Assembly (NCBI RefSeq): GCF_009184865.1
Contig: NZ_CP045096.1
Span: 7,688,001 to 7,752,000, forward strand
Source: Streptomyces phaeolivaceus
GTDB taxonomy: Bacteria > Actinomycetota > Actinomycetes > Streptomycetales > Streptomycetaceae
Length of the DNA: 64,000 bases
Direction: 5' to 3'
Both the position numbers and the translations under genes were made by a program. The stretch's first letter is position 1. Each line of letters begins with the position of its first letter. Below the pieces are notes generated by a model, which saw only the letters and a list, made by a program, of their open reading frames with translations, ran no database searches and had not been told where the DNA came from. Of this stretch, positions 33,514-42,513 are shown one piece after another.

Positions 33514-34212
33514 TCAGCGCGTGTCCCGGAAGCCTCGCCGCAGCGCGCACAGGGCGTCGATCCGGTTGGTCGTGATCGAGTCGGCGCCCAGGTCGATCAG
33601 ACGGCGCATGGAGCGGCGCGTGTCGGGGGTCCAGACGGAGAGGAGACAGCCGTCCCGGTGGACGCGCTCGGCCAGGGGACGGGTGACCAGGCCGAAGCGG
33701 TAGTTGAGCCAGCGGGGGCGGATCGCTTCCAGGAGGGCCGGGCGGGGCGGGGCGAGGGTCTTCCAGGTGAGGGCGATCTCCGCGGTGGGCGCGGCGGCGC
33801 GGACGGCCAGCACGGTGGGCGGGTCGGCGCTGTAGTAGACGCGGTCCTCGGCGTCGTACTCCCGTACGACGCCGAGGATCTGTCGCACCGCCCGCGGGTT
33901 CACCGCGCCCGGCAGGTCCACCATGACCCGGTTGCCCTTGGTGGCGAGCAGCGCGTCGGCCAGCGTCGGCACCCCGTCGGCCGTCAGCCCGCGCAGCTCC
34001 GCGGCGGAGAGCGCGGCCAGCGGCCGTTCCACCTCCCAGAGCCGGTTCAGCGTCGCGTCGTGCAGCAGCACGGGCACGCCGTCACGGGTCGTCCGCACGT
34101 CGAACTCGACGGCGTCCGCGCCCAGTTCGAGCCCGGCCCGCAGGGAGTCGAGCGTGTTCTCACGGTGGCGGTAGGGTGCGCCGCGATGGGCGACGGCTGT
34201 CACGGTGCGCAT
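33514..34212 (-). CDS. Glycerophosphodiester phosphodiesterase
   Basis: 232 residues, TIM barrel. The catalytic set is present: His9-Arg10 (AHRGAPYRHRENT), Glu36 and Asp38 (AVEFDVRTTRDG), His51 (PVLLHDATLNR); the C-terminus SVWTPDTRRSMRRLIDLGADSITTNRI is also typical. It would cleave glycerophosphodiesters to glycerol 3-phosphate and an alcohol. No signal peptide, so it acts in the cytoplasm. Next upstream gene on this strand is adenosine deaminase, 56 nt away, so the two may be co-transcribed. Confidence 0.92.
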   Translation of the reverse strand: MRTVTAVAHRGAPYRHRENTLDSLRAGLELGADAVEFDVRTTRDGVPVLLHDATLNRLWEVERPLAALSAAELRGLTADGVPTLADALLATKGNRVMVDLPGAVNPRAVRQILGVVREYDAEDRVYYSADPPTVLAVRAAAPTAEIALTWKTLAPPRPALLEAIRPRWLNYRFGLVTRPLAERVHRDGCLLSVWTPDTRRSMRRLIDLGADSITTNRIDALCALRRGFRDTR

Positions 34213-34268
34213 GGTGGTGGTTTCCGGTGCCGATCGGGTCGGGTCGGGTCGAGTCTGGCCGGGTCGGG

Positions 34269-35381
34269 TCAGGGGGTCAGCCAGGCCGAGGTGTAGGTGT
34301 CGATCTCGGCGGACAGCCGGGCCTTGCCGGGCTCGTCGAGGAAGGACGCCTCCACCGCGTTCCTCGCCAGCGCGGCGAGGCCCTGCTCGTCGAGTTCGAG
34401 GAGGCGCGCGGCGACCGCGTACTCGGTGTTGAGGTCCGTGCCGAACATCGGCGGGTCGTCGGAGTTGACGGTGACCAGCACCCCGGCCCGCACGAACTCC
34501 TTGATGGGGTGCTCGTCGAGGGTGCGGACCGCGCGCGTGGCTATGTTCGAGGTCGGGCAGACCTCCAGGGCGATCCGGTGCTCGGCGAGGTGCGCGAGCA
34601 GCTTCGGGTCGCCGGCCGCGCTGGTGCCGTGGCCGATGCGCTCGGCGCGCAGCACGTTCAGCGCGTCCCAGATCGTCTCGGGCCCGGTGGTCTCCCCGGC
34701 GTGCGGCACGGAGTGCAGCCCGGCCGCGATCGCCCGGTCGAAGTACGGCTTGAACTGCGGCCTCGGTACACCGACCTCGGGCCCGCCGAGCCCGAACGAC
34801 ACCAGCCCCTCCGGCCGCAGCCGGTCGTCGGTGGCGAGCCGGACGGTCTCCTCGGCGGCCTGGAGCCCCGCCTCGCCGGGAATGTCGAAGCACCACCGCA
34901 GCACGGTCCCGAACTCGGCCTCCGCGGCCTTCCGGGCGTCCTCGATCGCCTCCATGAAGGCCCGCTCGTCGATGCCGCGGCGGGTGGAGGAGTACGGCGT
35001 GACGGTCAGCTCGGCGTACCGCACCTGCTGCCGGGCGAGGTCCCGCGCCACCTCGAACGTCAGCAGCCGGACGTCGTCCGGGGTGCGGATCAGGTCCACG
35101 ACGGACAGATACACCTGGATGAAGTGGGCGAAGTCCGTGAAGGTGAAGTAGTCCGCGAGCGCCTCGGGATCCGTGGGCACCTGGGAGTCGGGGTGGCGGG
35201 CGGCGAGTTCCGCGACGATACGGGGTGAGGCGGAGCCGACATGGTGCACATGCAGCTCGGCCTTGGGCAGACCGGCGATGAAGGCGTGCGGGTCGCGGGT
35301 GCCGAAGGCGCCGGGCACCGTGGACGCGGCGGAGACAGCGGGGGGCACGGGCACGCCCTGCGTGGTGCGGTGGTCGGTCAA
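34269..35381 (-). CDS. add: Adenosine deaminase
   Basis: Hydrolyses adenosine (or a related aminopurine nucleoside) to inosine and ammonia. 370 residues. Zinc ligands His44 and His46 in ELHVHHVGS, catalytic HAGETTGPE, then CPTSN and the zinc Asp in NSDDPPMFGTD. The motif is HVHHVGS rather than the common HLDGS, a variant typical of one actinobacterial paralogue. The start is TTG at 35381 with GGAGGA 4 nt upstream; the frame is open far upstream, but that part is low-complexity shadow of the opposite gene. The 259-nt gap to the next gene holds tandem repeats. Confidence 0.92.
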   Translation of the reverse strand: MTDHRTTQGVPVPPAVSAASTVPGAFGTRDPHAFIAGLPKAELHVHHVGSASPRIVAELAARHPDSQVPTDPEALADYFTFTDFAHFIQVYLSVVDLIRTPDDVRLLTFEVARDLARQQVRYAELTVTPYSSTRRGIDERAFMEAIEDARKAAEAEFGTVLRWCFDIPGEAGLQAAEETVRLATDDRLRPEGLVSFGLGGPEVGVPRPQFKPYFDRAIAAGLHSVPHAGETTGPETIWDALNVLRAERIGHGTSAAGDPKLLAHLAEHRIALEVCPTSNIATRAVRTLDEHPIKEFVRAGVLVTVNSDDPPMFGTDLNTEYAVAARLLELDEQGLAALARNAVEASFLDEPGKARLSAEIDTYTSAWLTP

Positions 35382-35524
35382 GGTTCCTCCCCGGGAACGG
35401 CGTCCGCCCCGGACCATGGTCGACGTCGGGGGACGCGGGTGATCGGCTGATCGATGACTCGGGATCATCGTAGGCGGCGAGCCACACGCTGAACCAGGGG
35501 CCTTAGCATGACCGAACGTACAGC

Positions 35525-35580
35525 TGATCGAGTACGACTGATCCAGCACGACTGATCGCGTACGACTGATCGAGCACGAC
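35525..35580 (+). repeat. Four tandem 14-nt repeats upstream of the DUF4190 gene
   Basis: TGATCGAGTACGAC, TGATCCAGCACGAC, TGATCGCGTACGAC and TGATCGAGCACGAC, back to back and ending 60 nt before the ATG at 35641. Each unit contains TGATC; further GATCG motifs occur at 35440-35470. They lie in the divergent control region between add and the DUF4190 gene and could be regulator sites or simple slippage products. Confidence 0.75.
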
Positions 35581-35640
35581 GCACGACACGACGCACAAGA
35601 CGACGCAGAGCGGCACGGAACGCAACAGGGGGACCCACTT

Positions 35641-36699
35641 ATGCCGTCCGACGAGGCACCGATTCCCGAGACACCGGCCGACCCGAGGCCCGACCGGCGG
35701 CCCGACCCGTGGGCCCCGCCGCAGGGCGACGGCGCGCTGCCGCCGACGGTGGTCGACGGCGCGACGCTCCCGACGGTCACCGACGACGCGGACCCGCTGA
35801 CCGTGGTCGACGGTGCCGCCCTGCCGACGGTGACCGACGACGCCGTCCCGTCGACGCTGGTCGACGGCGCGACGCTTCCGACGATCACCGAGGACGCGGC
35901 ACCGGCCCCGACGGTCGCCCTGGACAAGCCGGCCACGCCGGTTGCGCCCGCGTGGTCGGCCCCCACCGCCGCCACCGCCGCTCCGGCCGCCCGCGACCCG
36001 TGGACCCCGCCTGCCGACACCCCGGCGCCGAGCGGCCCCACGCCCACGCCCGCTCCCACCCCCGCCTCGCCCTCGGTGCACGACCAGATGACGGTCATGG
36101 CCATGCCGGGTGCGGACACGCCCGTCCCCAACCCCTTCGCCCCACCCGTGCCCAACGCCCCCCACGCGTCCTACCCGCCGCCCGTGGCCGGCCCCGCCTA
36201 CGCCACACCGACCCCCGGTTCCGCCGTGCCGCCCCCGCCGATCGGCCCCGAGGGACCCGGGCAGGTCCCGTACGGCTACCCGCAGTACCCGTCGTACCCG
36301 GGAGCCCATGCCCATGCCCATCCCGGTGTCGGCTACCCGGCCCCCGGCGGCCACGCCTGGGCCCCGATGGCGCCGCCGCCCAGCAACGGGATGGGTATCG
36401 CGGCGATGGTGCTCGGCATCTGCGCCGCCGTGCTGTTCTGTCTGTGGCCGCTGGCGATCCTGCTCGGGATCATGGCCGTGATCTTCGGATCCATCGGCCG
36501 GGTCAAGGTCAGCAAGGGCGAGGCGACGAACCCCGGGCACGCCCTGGCCGGGATCATCTGCGGAGTTGTCGGCATCCTGCTCGGCATCGGCTTCATCGTC
36601 TTCATCGTCATGGCGTCCAGCAGCGAGGACTCGGACACCGACCCCTTCCTCGACGACGGCTACTCCACCTCGCTGTCCCTGGTGCTGCCGACGAGGTGA
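35641..36699 (+). CDS. DUF4190 domain membrane protein with proline-rich N-terminus
   Basis: 352 residues. Residues 1-255 are Pro/Ala/Asp-rich and probably disordered; within them a unit like TVVDGATLPTVTDDA occurs three times (about residues 36-85). Residues 258-335 form the two-helix DUF4190 domain: MGIAAMVLGICAAVLFCLWPLAILLGIMAVIFG, a short loop GRVKVSKGEATNPGHALAG and a second helix IICGVVGILLGIGFIVFIVMA, ending in an acidic tail. Function of DUF4190 is unknown. Converges on the NADAR gene over a short hairpin. Confidence 0.85.
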   Translation: MPSDEAPIPETPADPRPDRRPDPWAPPQGDGALPPTVVDGATLPTVTDDADPLTVVDGAALPTVTDDAVPSTLVDGATLPTITEDAAPAPTVALDKPATPVAPAWSAPTAATAAPAARDPWTPPADTPAPSGPTPTPAPTPASPSVHDQMTVMAMPGADTPVPNPFAPPVPNAPHASYPPPVAGPAYATPTPGSAVPPPPIGPEGPGQVPYGYPQYPSYPGAHAHAHPGVGYPAPGGHAWAPMAPPPSNGMGIAAMVLGICAAVLFCLWPLAILLGIMAVIFGSIGRVKVSKGEATNPGHALAGIICGVVGILLGIGFIVFIVMASSSEDSDTDPFLDDGYSTSLSLVLPTR

Positions 36700-36711
36700 G
36701 GCGGCGCGCAG

Positions 36712-36731
36712 CGCGCCCCTGAAGGGGCGCG
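36712..36731. terminator. Short bidirectional hairpin
   Basis: CGCGCCCCT-GA-AGGGGCGCG, 9-bp perfect stem between the convergent DUF4190 and NADAR genes (stops at 36699 and 36743). Contains the CGCGCCCCT core of the dispersed repeats. Confidence 0.65.
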
Positions 36732-36742
36732 GGGCCGTATCG

Positions 36743-37306
36743 CTATGCGGCTTCCTCGGCGAAGCGTCCACGCGCGGCCATCAGCGCGAAACCCAGCAGG
36801 TTCGGACCCCGCCACCGCGCGGGGTCCCTCGCGCGCTCGTCGTCCGCCGCCAGGCCGATCCCCCAGACCCGGTCGAGGGGGCTCGCCTCGACGAGCACGC
36901 GACCGCCCGTGCCCACCAGGAACTCCCGCAGGTCGGCGTGGGCGGCGAACTTGTGGAAGCTGCCCTCGACCACGATTCCGAAGCGCTCGCGCTCCCATGT
37001 CGCGTCGTCGAAGCCGCGCACCAGCCGCCCGACCTTCTTGGCCTGCGCCGGGCTCGCCGCGGCGACCGCCTCGCGCTCCGCCTCCGCGTCCCCGAACAGC
37101 CGGGCCTTCGACGCCATCATCCAGTGCTCGGCCGTCGCGTACTCCACGCCGTCCACCGTGAACGGCGACGGCCACCACTGGCTCAGACAGCTCGCGCCGA
37201 TCCGGCCGTCGGGCAGGGGGCGGTGGCCCCAGAAGTGCAGGTACTTGACCCTCGCCCCGGAGCGGACCGCCTCCGTCAGCGTGTCCCAAGAATCGATCTT
37301 CGTCAT
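36743..37306 (-). CDS. NADAR family protein (YbiA-like N-glycosidase)
   Basis: 187 residues. YLHFWGHRP, SQWWPSPFTVDGVEYATAEHWMMASKARLFGD and WGIGLAADDERARDPARWRGPNLLG are the family motifs, the last including the GxGL...N-x-LG end. Characterised NADAR members cleave the N-glycosidic bond of damaged riboflavin intermediates, and others act on ADP-ribose. ATG at 37306 (MTKIDSWDTL) is preferred over one 10 codons upstream because it matches the domain start. Single gene. Confidence 0.88.
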   Translation of the reverse strand: MTKIDSWDTLTEAVRSGARVKYLHFWGHRPLPDGRIGASCLSQWWPSPFTVDGVEYATAEHWMMASKARLFGDAEAEREAVAAASPAQAKKVGRLVRGFDDATWERERFGIVVEGSFHKFAAHADLREFLVGTGGRVLVEASPLDRVWGIGLAADDERARDPARWRGPNLLGFALMAARGRFAEEAA

Positions 37307-37416
37307 GTCGAAGAGTCTGGCAGCCACCACTGACAATCCGTCCTCGATTTCCTGTCCCGACTGGACGCCTGGTCGACAGATTCCGTCGCGTAACCAAAAG
37401 GCAACAACGGAATCAC

Positions 37417-37445
37417 TTGTTGGTGCCGCATGGCTCTGTCAGGAT
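37417..37445 (+). promoter_or_regulatory. Promoter of the polyamine operon
   Basis: TTGTTG (37417-37422), 17-nt spacer, CAGGAT (37440-37445). The -35 is the right half of an inverted repeat CAACAA (37402-37407)/TTGTTG, which could be an operator. The leader of about 65 nt ends with GGCGGAGGAG 6 nt before the ATG at 37519. Confidence 0.55.
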
Positions 37446-37518
37446 CGGCACTCAAATCGAGCTGGAGCTACGCCACCCGCCCCCGGGGACAGAGGGGGCA
37501 CCGGCGGAGGAGAGCGAC

Positions 37519-39054
37519 ATGCAGAACCCGGGCAGCGTCACCCCGGAACGATTCCCCGCACAGGACCGCTTCGCGACCGGCGCGCAGTACATCGCCGGCC
37601 GCCCCACGAAGGGCACATCGGGGCGCACCCACGCGGTCGTCGACCCCGCGACCGGCGACGAGGTCCTCACCTACGAACTGGCCGGGACCGACGACGTGGA
37701 CGCGGCCGTCGCCGCCGCCCGCGCCGCGTTCCCGGGCTGGGCCGCCACCACCCCCGGTGAGCGGTCGGACGCCCTGCACCGCTTCGCCGCGGTCCTCGCC
37801 GACCGGGCGGAGGAGTTCGCGCGGGCCGAGTCCCTGCAGTGCGGGAAGCCGCTCAAACTGACGCGCGAGTTCGACGTGCCCGGCACCATCGACAACACCG
37901 CGTTCTTCGCGGGCGCCGCCCGGCACCTCCAGGGCCAGTCGGCCGGCGAGTACTCCGGCGACCACACTTCGTACGTACGCCGGGAGCCCATCGGCGTCGT
38001 CGGTTCCATCGCGCCCTGGAACTACCCGCTCCAGATGGCCGCCTGGAAGATCCTCCCGGCGATCGCCGCGGGCAACACGATCGTCCTGAAGCCCGCCGAG
38101 CCGACGCCGCTCACCTCGCTGCTCTTCGCGCAGGCCGCCACCGACGCCGGAATCCCCGACGGTGTGATCAACATCGTCACCGGGACCGGCAAGGAGGCCG
38201 GTGAGCACCTCGTCGGCCATCCCGATGTGGTCATGACCTCCTTCACCGGGTCCACCGCCGTCGGGAAGCGGGTCGCCGAGATCGCCACGGCCACCGTCAA
38301 GCGCCTCCATCTGGAACTGGGTGGCAAGGCCCCGTTCGTGGTCTTCGACGACGCCGACCTGGAGGCCGCCGTCCACGGCGCGGTCGCGGGCTCCCTCATC
38401 AACACCGGCCAGGACTGCACGGCCGCCACGCGCGCGTATGTGCAGCGGCCCCTCTACGAGGAGTTCGTCGCGCGGACGGCCGCCCTCATGGAGACCGTCC
38501 GGCTCGGCGACCCCTTCGCCCCGGGCACCGACCTGGGCCCCCTCATCTCGCACGCCCAGCGCGACCGGGTCGCCGCCTTCGTCGAGCGGGCACGCGCGTA
38601 CGCGCGCGTGGTGAGCGGCGGACAGGCGCCACAGGGGGAGCTCAAGAACGGCGCGTACTATCTGCCCACGCTCGTCGCGGACGCCGCCCAGGACAGCGAG
38701 ATCGTCCAGTCGGAGATCTTCGGGCCGGTGCTCGTGGTCCTGCCCTTCGACAGCGACGACGAGGGCATCCGCCTCGCCAACGACAGCCCGTACGGACTCG
38801 CCGCCTCCGCCTGGAGCCGGGACGTGTACCGGACGAACCGTGCCACCCGCGAGATCAAGGCGGGCTGTGTATGGGTCAACGACCACATCCCGATCATCAG
38901 CGAGATGCCGCACGGCGGCTACAAGGCGTCCGGCTTCGGCAAGGACATGTCCACGTACTCGTTCGAGGAGTACACGCAGGTGAAACATGTCATGTTCGAC
39001 AATACGGCGATCGCCAGGAAGGACTGGCACCGCACGATCTTCGGGGACCGCTAG
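37519..39054 (+). CDS. Gamma-aminobutyraldehyde dehydrogenase
   Basis: Oxidises 4-aminobutanal (or a gamma-glutamyl derivative) to the acid using NAD(P). 511 residues, with a 25-residue N-terminal extension compared with the copy at 16985. Catalytic Cys300 in TGQDCTAATR, Glu266 in HLELGGKAP, WNYPLQMAAWKI and the C-terminal PHGGYKASGFGKDMSTYSFEEYTQVKHVM are as in aminobutyraldehyde dehydrogenases. First gene of an operon with polyamine importer genes and an FAD oxidase, which supports the assignment. It is only moderately similar to the other copy, so this is an old duplication. Confidence 0.92.
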   Translation: MQNPGSVTPERFPAQDRFATGAQYIAGRPTKGTSGRTHAVVDPATGDEVLTYELAGTDDVDAAVAAARAAFPGWAATTPGERSDALHRFAAVLADRAEEFARAESLQCGKPLKLTREFDVPGTIDNTAFFAGAARHLQGQSAGEYSGDHTSYVRREPIGVVGSIAPWNYPLQMAAWKILPAIAAGNTIVLKPAEPTPLTSLLFAQAATDAGIPDGVINIVTGTGKEAGEHLVGHPDVVMTSFTGSTAVGKRVAEIATATVKRLHLELGGKAPFVVFDDADLEAAVHGAVAGSLINTGQDCTAATRAYVQRPLYEEFVARTAALMETVRLGDPFAPGTDLGPLISHAQRDRVAAFVERARAYARVVSGGQAPQGELKNGAYYLPTLVADAAQDSEIVQSEIFGPVLVVLPFDSDDEGIRLANDSPYGLAASAWSRDVYRTNRATREIKAGCVWVNDHIPIISEMPHGGYKASGFGKDMSTYSFEEYTQVKHVMFDNTAIARKDWHRTIFGDR

Positions 39055-39137
39055 CCAGTCCGGGGACCGGCCGCCCGACCCCCGGCCGGTCCCCGCCCAC
39101 CCTCCCGAAAGGGCACCTCCGAAAGGGCATCACGCGC

Positions 39138-40382
39138 ATGGAGCAGTACGAGCCCGACCGCCTGTCCCCGGCCCAGGTGGCCGCCGTGCGGCGCAGCCTC
39201 AGGAACGGCCGGGCCGCCATCGGCCGCCGTTCGCTGCTGCGCGCCGGAGCCGGCGGCGCACTCGCGATCGGCGGGCTCGGCGCGCTGAGCGCCTGTGGCA
39301 TCCCCGCGGCGAAGAACACCTCGGGCGGCTCGTCCGAGGACCACTCGGCCAAGGAGAAGGAGGTCGACTTCTCCAACTGGACCGAGTACATGGACGTCGA
39401 CGACAGCGGCAAGCGCCACCCGAGTCTGGACCAGTTCACCCGGCGCACCGGCATCAAGGTCGCGTACACCGAGGACATCAACGACAACGTCGAGTTCTTC
39501 GGCAAGATCAAGCCGCAGCTCGCCGCCGGTCAGGACACCGGCCGCGATCTCATCTGCGTCACCGACTGGCTCGCCGCCCGGCTGATCCGCTTCGGGTGGG
39601 TCCAGAAACTGGACGCGTCCAACCTCCCGCACGCCTATATGAACCTGGCCCAGCAGTTCCGCGGCCCCGACTGGGACCCGGGCCGCGCCTACTCGTATCC
39701 CTGGCAGGGCATCTCGACCGTCATCGCCTTCAACAGGAAGGCCCTCGACGGCGAGGAGGTCACGTCGGTCTCCGACATGCTCGACAACCCGAAGCTCAAG
39801 GGGCGCATCGGCTTCCTCTCCGAGATGCGCGACAGCATCGGCATGACCCTGCTCGACATGGGCAAGGACCCGGCGAAGTTCACCGACGACGACTACGACG
39901 CGGCGATCGCCCGCCTCCAGAAGTCCGTCGACCAGGGCCAGATCCGCCGCTTCACCGGCAACGACTACACCTCGGACCTCACCAAGGGCGACCTCGCGGC
40001 CTGTATCGCCTGGGCCGGTGACGTCGTCCAGCTCAAGGCGGACACCCCGGACGTCGACTTCGTCATCCCCGACAGCGGCTACATGACCTCGACGGACAAC
40101 CTGCTGATACCGAACAAGGCCCGCCACAAGACCAACGCCGAACGGCTCATCGACTACTACTACGAGCCGAAGCCGGCCGCCGAACTCGCCGCGTACATCA
40201 ACTACGTGTGCCCGGTCGACGGGGTGAAGGCGGAGCTGGCCAAGATCGACCCGGACGCGGCGAACAACCCGCTGATCATTCCCGACGCGGCCATGGCGGC
40301 CAAGTCCCATGCCTTCCGCTCCCTGAGCCAGAAGGAAGAGACGGCGTACGAAGAGAAGTTCGCGAAGCTGACAGGGGCGTGA
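39138..40382 (+). CDS. potD: Polyamine ABC transporter substrate-binding protein (PotD/PotF-like)
   Basis: 414 residues. Twin-arginine signal Arg30-Arg31 (GRRSLLRAG) plus lipobox LSAC with Cys53: a Tat-exported lipoprotein. Mature part is the spermidine/putrescine binding fold: EVDFSNWTEYMDVD at the start of domain 1, YSYPWQGISTVIAFNRKAL, RRFTGNDYTSDLTKGDLAACIAWAGDVVQL and YEPKPAAELAAYINYVCPV. The 38-residue stretch before the RR pair is longer than usual and should contain no cleavage site. Upstream of potA by 8 nt. It is the intact counterpart of the relic at 18512. Confidence 0.92.
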   Translation: MEQYEPDRLSPAQVAAVRRSLRNGRAAIGRRSLLRAGAGGALAIGGLGALSACGIPAAKNTSGGSSEDHSAKEKEVDFSNWTEYMDVDDSGKRHPSLDQFTRRTGIKVAYTEDINDNVEFFGKIKPQLAAGQDTGRDLICVTDWLAARLIRFGWVQKLDASNLPHAYMNLAQQFRGPDWDPGRAYSYPWQGISTVIAFNRKALDGEEVTSVSDMLDNPKLKGRIGFLSEMRDSIGMTLLDMGKDPAKFTDDDYDAAIARLQKSVDQGQIRRFTGNDYTSDLTKGDLAACIAWAGDVVQLKADTPDVDFVIPDSGYMTSTDNLLIPNKARHKTNAERLIDYYYEPKPAAELAAYINYVCPVDGVKAELAKIDPDAANNPLIIPDAAMAAKSHAFRSLSQKEETAYEEKFAKLTGA

Positions 40383-40390
40383 CGAGGACG

Positions 40391-41572
40391 ATGACCAGCG
40401 ACAAGACAGGCAAGACCGGAAAGAAGCGCACGGCCGAGGGCGGCGGCGACGTCCGTCTCTCCGGCATCGGCAAGACCTACGGCTCCTTCACCGCCGTGCA
40501 CCCGCTCGACCTGACCGTGCCGGAAGGTTCCTTCTTCGCCCTGCTCGGTGCCTCCGGCTGCGGCAAGACCACCACCCTGCGCATGATCGCCGGCCTGGAG
40601 GAACCTTCCTGCGGAAGCGTCTGGCTCGGCGACCACGACGTGACGAACCTGCCGCCGTACAAGCGGCCGGTGAACACGGTCTTCCAGTCCTACGCCCTCT
40701 TCCCGCACCTCGACATCTTCGAGAACGTCGCCTTCGGTCTGCGCCGGCGCGGCGTCAAGAGCGTGAAGAAGCAGGTCGAGGACATGCTGGAGCTGGTCCA
40801 GCTCGGCGAGCAGGCGCGCAAGAAGCCGCATCAGCTCTCGGGCGGCCAGCAGCAGCGCGTCGCCGTCGCCCGCGCCCTCATCAACCACCCCAAGGTCCTT
40901 CTCCTCGACGAGCCGCTCGGCGCCCTCGACCTCAAGCTGCGCCGCCAGATGCAGCTGGAGCTGAAGCGCATCCAGACCGAGGTCGGCATCACGTTCATCC
41001 ATGTCACGCACGACCAGGAGGAGGCCATGACCATGGCCGACACGGTCGCCGTGATGAACGGCGGACGCGTCGAGCAACTCGGCTCCCCCACCGACCTGTA
41101 CGAGAACCCCCGGACCACCTTCGTCGCCAACTTCCTCGGCACCTCCAACCTCATCGAGGCCGAGGTCGACTCGAAGAGCGGCGGCGACATCGTGCTCAAG
41201 GGGGGCGACGGCAAGCTCGTGCTCCCCGAGGCGCGATGTTCGGCGCCCGCCACCACCGGCGGCAAGGTCCTCGTCGGCGTACGCCCCGAGAAGATCACCC
41301 TCACCCACGCGGACGACGCCGGGGAGATACCGGTCGGCCGCAACCGCATCACCGGCAAGATCGCCGCCACCAGCTTCATCGGCGTCTCCACGCAGTACGT
41401 CATCGACAGCTCGGTCTGCCCCGAGTTCGAGGTGTACGTCCAGAACATCGACCGCGACACCCGGCTCGTCCCAGGCGCCGATGTCGTCCTGCACTGGAAC
41501 CCCGCGCACACCTTCGGCCTGGACGCCGCCCAGGACATCGACGCGGGTGTCGACGAGGGGGCGGCCGTCTGA
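40391..41572 (+). CDS. potA: Polyamine ABC transporter ATP-binding protein
   Basis: 393 residues. Walker A GASGCGKT at 53-60, Q-loop VFQSYALFPH, signature LSGGQQQR, Walker B VLLLDEPLGALD, H-loop VTHDQEE, then a C-terminal TOBE-type regulatory domain (VGVRPEKITLTHADDAGEIP). Start is ambiguous: ATG 40391 has GAGGA only 2 nt upstream, while GTG 40379 overlaps the potD stop by 4 nt and would add four residues. Stop overlaps the potB start. Confidence 0.93.
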   Translation: MTSDKTGKTGKKRTAEGGGDVRLSGIGKTYGSFTAVHPLDLTVPEGSFFALLGASGCGKTTTLRMIAGLEEPSCGSVWLGDHDVTNLPPYKRPVNTVFQSYALFPHLDIFENVAFGLRRRGVKSVKKQVEDMLELVQLGEQARKKPHQLSGGQQQRVAVARALINHPKVLLLDEPLGALDLKLRRQMQLELKRIQTEVGITFIHVTHDQEEAMTMADTVAVMNGGRVEQLGSPTDLYENPRTTFVANFLGTSNLIEAEVDSKSGGDIVLKGGDGKLVLPEARCSAPATTGGKVLVGVRPEKITLTHADDAGEIPVGRNRITGKIAATSFIGVSTQYVIDSSVCPEFEVYVQNIDRDTRLVPGADVVLHWNPAHTFGLDAAQDIDAGVDEGAAV

Positions 41573-42513
41573 TGTCGACCGGAACCCTCGCCGAAGCCGA
41601 GGCACCACCACCCCTCGCACCCGCCCCGGCCACCGGGAAACCGCCCCGCAGACGGGGCCGCTGGACGCCGTATCTGCTGCTCGCGCCCGGTCTGATCTGG
41701 CTGCTGGTGTTCTTCGCGATGCCGATGGTCTACCAGGCATCGACGTCCGTGCAGACGGGCTCCCTGGAGGACGGCTACCGGGTCACCTGGCACTTCGCGA
41801 CCTACTGGGACGCGCTGAGCGAGTACTACCCGCAGTTCCTGCGCTCGGTGCTCTACGCGGGCTCGGCGACGATCCTGTGTCTGCTGCTGGGCTACCCGCT
41901 GGCCTATCTGATCGCGTTCCGGGCCGGCCGCTGGCGGAATCTGATCCTGATCCTGGTGATCGCCCCGTTCTTCACCAGCTTCCTGATCCGCACCCTCGCC
42001 TGGAAGACGATCCTGTCGGACGGCGGCCCGGTCGTCGGCGCCCTCAACACCCTGCACGTCCTCGACGTCACGAGCTGGCTCGGCCTCACCGCCGGGGACC
42101 GGGTGCTGGCCACCCCGCTCGCGGTGGTCTGCGGCCTGACGTACAACTTCCTGCCGTTCATGATCCTGCCGCTCTACACCTCCCTCGAACGCATCGACGG
42201 ACGGCTGCACGAGGCGGCCGGCGACCTCTACGCCAGGCCCTTCACCACCTTCCGCAAGGTCACCTTCCCGCTCTCCATGCCGGGCGTCGTCTCCGGCACG
42301 CTGCTGACCTTCATCCCGGCGAGCGGCGACTACGTGAACGCCGAACTCCTCGGCTCCACCAACACCCAGATGATCGGCAACGTCATCCAGAGCCAATTCC
42401 TGCGGATCCTCGACTATCCGACGGCGGCGGCCCTCTCCTTCATCCTCATGGCCGCGATCCTCCTCATGGTCACGGTCTACATTCGCAAGTCCGGGACGGA
42501 GGACCTGGTCTAA
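41572..42513 (+). CDS. potB: Polyamine ABC transporter permease PotB
   Basis: 313 residues, six hydrophobic segments beginning with YLLLAPGLIWLLVFFAMPMVY at about 34. The EAA loop (LHEAAGDLYARPFTTFRKVTFPLSMPGV) is in the C-terminal half. Pro/Ala-rich N-terminal 30 residues are probably cytoplasmic. ATG overlaps the potA stop; potC follows with no gap. Confidence 0.92.
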   Translation: MSTGTLAEAEAPPPLAPAPATGKPPRRRGRWTPYLLLAPGLIWLLVFFAMPMVYQASTSVQTGSLEDGYRVTWHFATYWDALSEYYPQFLRSVLYAGSATILCLLLGYPLAYLIAFRAGRWRNLILILVIAPFFTSFLIRTLAWKTILSDGGPVVGALNTLHVLDVTSWLGLTAGDRVLATPLAVVCGLTYNFLPFMILPLYTSLERIDGRLHEAAGDLYARPFTTFRKVTFPLSMPGVVSGTLLTFIPASGDYVNAELLGSTNTQMIGNVIQSQFLRILDYPTAAALSFILMAAILLMVTVYIRKSGTEDLV

